Source: Echinostoma caproni (taxonomy: Eukaryota > Platyhelminthes > Trematoda > Plagiorchiida > Echinostomatidae). From it: a stretch of DNA of 17,946 bases. Every line of letters begins with the position of its first letter. The stretch's first letter is position 1. Both the position numbers and the translations under genes were made by a program. Positions 13,051 through 17,946 of the stretch are shown here, one piece after another. Location of the stretch: positions 5,449 through 23,394 of the forward strand of contig UZAN01048800.1 of NCBI GenBank assembly GCA_900618425.1. The letters run 5' to 3'. A model generated the notes under the pieces. That model ran no database searches, was not told where the DNA came from, and saw nothing but the letters and a program-made list of their open reading frames with translations.

Positions 13051-14090
13051 GTGAACCGTTTTATCAGGTCTTTCTTAACAACGTTCGGTATGTCAAGTTC
13101 CCCCGCCCGAATCTCTATTCAACCTAATGCCTTAAACTCTGAAATCTTTTTTTCAAGAAACCTGATTTCTAATAGCACCTCAGATCAAAACAATATTTGC
13201 TTTGCAATCGAAAACTTTATGACAGATGTTTTCATCAACTATCTTGTCTTGCCTCCCGAATCATACGAACGAGAAATGGTTCTTCTGATAACCTCGCTAG
13301 GCTTAAAGACTTGGTGTCTTCGACCAGCTTTTTTGTGTTATTTTCCAGTACTAGTATCCCTTTCAGCTGTTAAGATCTTGCCCATTATCTTAATTTTGCA
13401 TCAATCTGTTTCATTGGGTTGCAAATTTATGCCTTCTTACCGACAGATTCAGATCGCATCAACTAAAACGCCGTTGTCGTGATTATGTAGAGTTAAATGA
13501 CTGACAGATGCATTGCTGTGAAACAGGCACCAGTTTCCATCAAGATGAAGATATGGCATACATTTGAGTCGGCTGTAAATTGAAATTATCATGGGAAAAG
13601 ATAACCGTCGTGAAGTGTAATCAGGAACGAAACAGCTCCGTAGATGTGCCAGAGATAAATAGTCAAGTAGTTACTCTTTCTGTATTTAACTCAATACCAC
13701 CCTAATTTTTATCCGCTGAAGGGATCGAGTTTGTCGCCACGATTGAGGTTCTGGAGGTTCTGAAGCTCTTCGAAACAAACTACAGGCATATGGCCATAAC
13801 TCACGATCTCCCGTCCTGCTTAAAGTTTGTTCCAAATAGATTTCCTTTATTGCTGCAGGACTTTTCATTTTGTGTATGTCTTCAGAAATACCCCTGATTG
13901 CTTTAGTTCTGCCGGGGAAAAATACATCTCCAAAAGAGTTCCTAAAATTACCAAAAGATTGATCGTATCTGATCATTCTCGAAGTTCTTCGGAGGAACAC
14001 TGGTAAACCGCATGACTCCCCTGTTCTTCTTAAAGTTACTTCAACATATTGTTTCTGACGTTATTTACTTCGTCACCTCCTCCTCAGATA
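13051..14090. other. Coding-like but unassigned stretch, possibly 5' part of the LINE
   Basis: A 143-codon frame on the plus strand (13051-13482) and a 104-codon frame on the minus strand (13686-14000) are longer than most open frames in the window, but neither gives a clear domain. Because a LINE RT palm follows on the plus strand from about 14100, this stretch could be the scrambled endonuclease and linker part of the same element. I could not identify any apurinic-endonuclease motif (for example the SDH box), so the link rests on position only. Confidence 0.25.
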
Positions 14091-14099
14091 CTGTGAGTC

Positions 14100-14623
14100 G
14101 TAAATTTCATTCAATTTTGCTGAATCACTTGACCCTGACATTCTCATTCAACATCTGTCTGATTGTGGCCTGAGACTTGATGTGTTGAGTATATTTATGA
14201 TTTGCTTCTCTCATCGGAGCCATTTCACTGGTCACTACACTTGGATTTTCCATGGATTTTCAGAGTGCCATTTTGCCTTCATTCAGTTTTCTGTGTATAT
14301 AAACAATCTATCTAGCCCTGGAAACTGTATCGCATGCAATTACGCTGATGATGTTGTCACTGGATGTCCCTCAACTGATCCTGATGATGTCCACCAACTC
14401 CAAGATTTCCTAAACCAATTGTTTAATTGATCCAAGCCCGGATCACTGATGGTTGATGTCCAAAAATTCGTTGCAATTCCATCTAGACTTAAAACAAATT
14501 CTCATTATCGGATCGTTTTTCGAAACTAGCCACAAAGGTGCTAATAATAATAAAGTCATTTCCAGGGCAGACTACTACCTCGGAATTATCGTGTCACATC
14601 TTTTGGTTCAAACACTTTAAGAG

Positions 14624-14624
<1 letters not shown>
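14100..14624 (+). pseudogene. Decayed non-LTR retrotransposon reverse transcriptase
   Basis: This is a LINE RT palm fragment. Reading from about 14122, DILIQHLSDCGL matches the helix that follows RT motif A, and SHRSHF corresponds to the usual strand after it. The catalytic YADD box is at 14341-14352, preceded by VYINNLSS, a typical Y-I-N-D-L segment. The motif B glycine-rich segment is blurred (14240-14290). After LFN at 14430 the frame meets TGA where these enzymes usually have Trp (NWS), then resumes with MVDVQKFVAI, the expected post-palm segment. A +1 shift near the T run at about 14515 restores DYYLGI (motif E) at 14570-14587. The element is inactive. It differs in sequence from the minus-strand fragment near 3.2-3.6 kb, so the two are separate insertions. 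Confidence 0.85.

Positions 14625-14678
<54 letters not shown>
14625..14678 (+). repeat. (ACT)18 trinucleotide microsatellite
   Basis: Eighteen uninterrupted ACT units lie immediately after the RT motif E region of the dead LINE and before its probable C-terminal part. A perfect 54-base array has few point mutations, so it is likely young or still changing in length. It could serve as a polymorphic marker within the liprin-alpha intron. Confidence 0.98.
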
Positions 14679-14699
14679 GATGGAATTTGAAAAATATCT

Positions 14700-15245
14700 T
14701 TCTACGCTCTCAGACTTGAATGTTCGCCGTTCCTCTTAATGTGAATCTGAAATTTGTGAAAGAATAAAGTCCTCTTTATAGGTTATACTGCCGCTTAGTA
14801 TTATCTTTCGATCCGGAAGGAAAAGACTTTGTCCAATGAATTTCTTTCCCATTGAACTGGTAATCTCAAGTATGTCTTGTTCGGTCTTTTTGTCAGCAAG
14901 CATTCTAATACACGTGATCGATTTACCAGTCAAATACCTTTCTATACAATTCTCATGAAGATTCTTATCGGTGCGTCCATCACCAGACCTATCTCAGCTC
15001 CAAACTCGTACCAAATTTAGGCGCGTTTGATGAAGTCGAATTATCTGTTATCTTGTCCGTATCCAAGTAAATCCAACATCTATCATTTCCGACTTGATAA
15101 GTCCCCTATCATGTTAGTTTTCTTTTTAGTTCATGCAATTGTTTTACCATCTTTCAATTCTTTTATATACATTTTTCACCGCACCTGGTCAAAAATGCCA
15201 AAACTTCACTTTATTTGTTACAGAAACTCTATTTTTACTTAAACT
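14700..15245 (+). pseudogene. Probable C-terminal part of the same LINE
   Basis: Past the microsatellite, a plus-strand frame from about 14783 reads VILPLSIIF, like the ILP-IIYCSP segment in the thumb region of these LINEs. It continues openly through VFLSASILIHVIDLPV to a stop at about 14959. Further on, PSPDLSQL (about 14970-14995) resembles the HPLHPDLS-type motif, and YRNSIFT just before the stop at 15242 resembles the AYRNSIIP-type segment near the C-terminal end of such proteins. The pieces lie in different frames with stops between them. Their order matches a single decayed element that continues from the RT at 14100-14624. Each match alone is weak; their order is what supports the call. 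Confidence 0.45.
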
Positions 15246-15249
15246 GACC

Positions 15250-17070
15250 GACTGCATAGACTTAAGGGAGGCGATTCGCTGAGAAAAATCAGGCAATATC
15301 TGCATTGCACAGGAGCCATCCAATCTATTTGTGGTTCATCCGCAGTTATCGATAAACACGAACCCTCTTGTACGGTATTAGAAGCCATCGCGTATTGAAA
15401 CCAACGAGGGACAATAAGGTCTAACAGTCATATTGCAGAATATATGGTACAAAACGCAGTGTGCTTCTCAAGACTCTGTTTGGTTCATAGTCTGATATCC
15501 AATCCAAGCAGACATTTATACGGATTGATTACTTATGAAGTCAAACACATTCTTTTTGATTTGCATAACCGTTGAGACAGCCTGTATCACAGATGAACCA
15601 AACATGGATTTCGATCAGGAAATTTAAATCGTTTCCAGACAATTAAGAACAAGATATATCAGTCAGGTTTTTCAAGGTCACCTGTTTTGCCGCAGCCGGA
15701 AGCTTGGATATGGTTGGAGACTTTCACTTTAGTTGATCACTTTATTATGATACAAGCAGTGTAACATATGCTGCGGTAGGCGTTCATGATCCGGTACTGC
15801 AGGTTCGTTAAACTTCATTTGGGGATACTTTTTCAGCTGGTGCCACAAGCATAGATTGTCTTTGTTACAGAACATTTTTTAACTTGTTGTTCAGCATATT
15901 CAGCGGAAAATTTTGGAAAATCGCACGCATTGTGAATGGTGGCATGAATCAGAAAAAGGGGTTTGCAAAACCTTTCAAACAAATACTCCTTTCATGTTTA
16001 ACTCATAGTGACTATCGTTCCCCATTTCAGAACAGGCTCATCGACTAACGCGATTCATGATCACTGAGTTAACGGGTAGTAAATTTGCTTGCTAGCCAAG
16101 ATCGTCTGACTGTTGCACAAGGTAGACCGAACACAGTGTTTTGTAATGCTTACAGTAAGCTAACAGCTATCAACATGCATACTGAGTGAAGTGCATTGAA
16201 TGAACAGCAACGCTCGATAGACTCCTGTGGTCGTTTTACCTGGTTAATCAATTTTAAAGTTAGCTCCCGGAGGGGGCTTGCGGAAGTTTCCACCATCCAG
16301 GATATTTATGACTGCATAAAAGTGGGTTGGTGCAAATGAAAACGGGATTGATCTAAGTTAGTATGAGCACACTAGAGCCTGCATGGATGAGTGGTTAAAT
16401 ATTTTTTGTTATATTATTACATCCGACACTGGTCTGAGTTCAGACTATGAGTCAAATAAATTACGGCACAACAACCTTTCGAATAAAGAAATATGTCCAG
16501 CGTTTGATCTCGGGCAGAATGTTCCCAGGATTCCAAGTCTAAGACGAATGAATTTTTTTCGAGGATTCAAAACCTTAGCCATCGGTTAGACATTGAGGTG
16601 TGTAAAACCCGAAATCGGTTGAGGGCTGGCGTCTAGTTAATCGACTTATACAGCCTGTAAAGGGGGTCAAACTTACGAGGTGCCCAATACAATCCAACCT
16701 TGCCAAAATTGGGAGGGTAAATTTATTACGCTTTATCTAAGTTTGGGCTTTAATTGAAAACGCTTAGCTGAGCTTCCAGTGTTTTGCACACCCACTTATA
16801 GCACCGCATGCCTGCTTTCCATTCTCTCACTTCGGTGGAAAAATATCTCTGCGAGTATGAAAGTAATGGATAAGGTTTATTCATTAGTCAATGCGGTCAT
16901 ATGGAAACATGTCATGAGGTACGAGGAAACGGTAATCGATCAAGACAAAAATTTCACCCAGAACCATACTGCGGCATTGGAACGCTAATGTTCCAGCGTG
17001 AATAAAATCTTCGCCGGCGACTGAACGGTCGTTATTTGTTGTTTGAAGTAGGAATTTTGACAATTGTTCA
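15250..17070. other. Non-coding stretch, no gene recognised
   Basis: Open frames at 16383-16589 and 16779-16988 have no identifiable motif, no convincing splice context and no resemblance to liprin exons. I found no RT, transposase or RNA-gene signal. By position this is most likely still liprin-alpha intron DNA, with possible old repeats that I cannot delimit. Confidence 0.5.
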
Positions 17071-17071
17071 A

Positions 17072-17289
17072 TTCAAGTGAGTAATGGAGGATTCGAATCA
17101 ATTTCAAAGATGAAATCGTCGTGTATAAAGCAAATGAAGCGTGAAGTGAAAAGCTAGGAGGCACTCGACAGTTGTTTCGACCTAGTTGGGTCTCATCAGC
17201 AGTGCGAATCCAACGACCCAACTGGACCCAGTCACAACCATTCACAACCACCTTTGAAATTGAACCGAATCCTCCATTACTCACTTGAA
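17072..17289 (-). mobile_element. Inverted-repeat element carrying a hammerhead ribozyme
   Basis: A left arm at 17072-17109 and a right arm at 17252-17289 are inverted copies of each other, matching at 36 of 38 positions (the two mismatches are adjacent, near the middle). They enclose 142 bases holding a hammerhead ribozyme read on the minus strand. Downstream of the ribozyme, the minus strand has a tail (about 17100-17160) whose sequence is shared with the tail of the SINE at 17435-17604. Upstream it lacks a tRNA-like head and instead has a GGTTGTGAATGGTTGTGAC stretch. No protein is encoded. The arms could be terminal inverted repeats of a small non-autonomous element, or result from an inverted duplication that fused part of the repeat to itself. 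The right arm may also be part of a larger repeat, since GC-rich sequence continues to about 17434. Confidence 0.6.
17161..17205 (-). ncRNA. Hammerhead self-cleaving ribozyme, type I
   Basis: All conserved core positions are present on the minus strand: CTGATGA (17193-17199), GAAA (17175-17178), and the cleavage triplet GTC (17167-17169). Stem II is GACC/GGTC with a six-base loop (17179-17192). Stem III is very short, ACA/TGT with a two-base loop (17168-17175). Stem I pairs GCACT with AGTGC, while the pair next to the core is a G-G mismatch (17200 with 17166). Beyond stem I, a GGA/TCC pairing across an internal loop is possible, which is where natural schistosome hammerheads place their activity-enhancing loop contact. 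Predicted cleavage is 3' of the C at 17167. Short stem III and open stem I are the arrangement known from schistosome Sm-alpha repeats. The mismatch may lower activity. Confidence 0.85.
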
Positions 17290-17434
17290 ATAAGCAGCCA
17301 GTTTGTGAATGTTTCCAACCGAGTCATAACCCGGAGGCTAGTGCTGAGATAAGCGAGGTCTGTGGCCCGCAACAATCTCGCATAGACGGGCTGTGCTATA
17401 TCGTGTAAATTCAAAATGAGAAATGGTTTGATCA

Positions 17435-17604
17435 GCTACCCGGTGGCCGAGTGGGTAGCATGCTTGCGTTCTGCCTCTGAGGTCCTGCGTTCGATCCCCA
17501 GTTGGGTCGGTGGATTCGTAATATTAATGAGGCTATCCAATGCTTCCTAGATTTGTAGTTCAGGCTTCACTTGCTATATACACGGCGAATTCGCCTTTGA
17601 AGTT
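17435..17604 (+). mobile_element. tRNA-derived SINE, Sm-alpha-like, with decayed ribozyme
   Basis: The head contains a box A (TGGCCGAGTGGG, 17444-17455) and a box B (GCGTTCGATCC, 17487-17497) at normal tRNA spacing, the internal Pol III promoter of a tRNA-derived SINE. From 17500 the sequence follows the ribozyme cassette of the neighbouring minus-strand element: AGTTGGGTCGGTGGATTCG, then TTAATGAG where the ribozyme has CTGATGAG, then a deletion removing stem II and the GAAA segment, then GCTTCCTAG and a tail ending near CTTTGAAGT at about 17604. The copy cannot cleave itself. It would depend on LINE enzymes for mobility. No clear poly(A) tail or target-site duplication is seen. Confidence 0.75.
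17444..17497 (+). promoter_or_regulatory. Internal Pol III promoter (A and B boxes)
   Basis: TGGCCGAGTGGG fits the A-box consensus TRGYNNARNNGG, and GCGTTCGATCC fits the B-box consensus GGTTCGANTCC with one difference. The gap between the boxes is about 31 bases, as in tRNA genes. This is the promoter of the SINE and not a functional tRNA gene, because the sequence does not fold into a full cloverleaf with a paired acceptor stem. Confidence 0.75.
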
Positions 17605-17933
17605 GTTTAGTTACGTCTATTTGTTGTTCTGTGGGAAGCTAGATGCAACAGTATAGAAAGCTAATCTAGTGACTTAGCTCAACTGGATATCATTGAACTC
17701 CTTTAGGAATCCGTACAACTCGTTCAGTTAATAGGTTTTCACTGTCGAAGCTCATGCACTTACTTGTTTTCCTTTTCAATTATTGTGAACAGTTGTGCTA
17801 ACTGGAGTAGAATAAAAACTACATTCAAATACTCCATTCATTTTCTAAAAACCCATCGAGTTAGTTTAACTTGAATCACTAAATAGTGAAACAGTTTCAA
17901 TTGTTTTGTCAGCTGACTTGAATGCATTTATAA
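17605..17933. other. Non-coding right flank
   Basis: AT-rich sequence after the SINE with no open frame of note and no recognised exon or repeat. Confidence 0.5.
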
Positions 17934-17946
17934 ATCATCATCATCA
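17934..17946 (+). repeat. (ATC)n run cut by the window end
   Basis: Four ATC units plus one base run to the last position, so the full length of this trinucleotide repeat is outside the window. Confidence 0.8.

Overview
The window looks like AT-rich, gene-poor nuclear DNA from a flatworm, most likely a schistosome or a close trematode relative. Three things point there. Two copies of a hammerhead-ribozyme repeat cassette lie at the right end, and one of them sits behind a tRNA-like Pol III head, as in the Sm-alpha type SINEs of schistosomes. Two decayed non-LTR retrotransposons carry reverse transcriptase (RT) motifs of the kind common in schistosomes. The one clear host exon is small and stands alone in long intron-like sequence. 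There are no bacterial operons and no rRNA or functional tRNA genes. The species cannot be fixed from the sequence alone.

Layout. 1-3100: AT-rich non-coding sequence with small palindromes. About 3120-3640, minus strand: broken LINE RT fragment with motif A, a frame-disrupted motif B, and YADD. 3640-7300: non-coding, with a GC-richer patch at 4745-4990 and two telomere-like units at 5469-5480. About 7480-7580, plus strand: a possible remnant of an RTE-type LINE C-terminus. 7600-11400: non-coding, probably upstream or intronic. 11785-11982, plus strand: one exon encoding the N-terminal conserved segment and first coiled coil of liprin-alpha. No other liprin exon is recognisable on either side, so the window is mainly its introns or 5' region. 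About 14100-15245, plus strand: a second dead LINE, interrupted after the RT palm by (ACT)18. 15250-17070: non-coding. 17072-17289: an inverted-repeat element carrying, on the minus strand, a hammerhead ribozyme with every core residue present. About 17435-17604, plus strand: a tRNA-headed SINE with a decayed copy of the same ribozyme cassette. The window ends in an (ATC)n run.

The only host product visible is liprin-alpha, a scaffold protein of presynaptic active zones and cell adhesions. Everything else recognised is retroelement debris or a small ribozyme-bearing repeat. The most notable feature is the pair of divergent elements at 17.1-17.6 kb: one ribozyme cassette, two different 5' modules, and one of the elements enclosed in a near-perfect inverted repeat. 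Most of the short open frames in the window look like chance and are not annotated.
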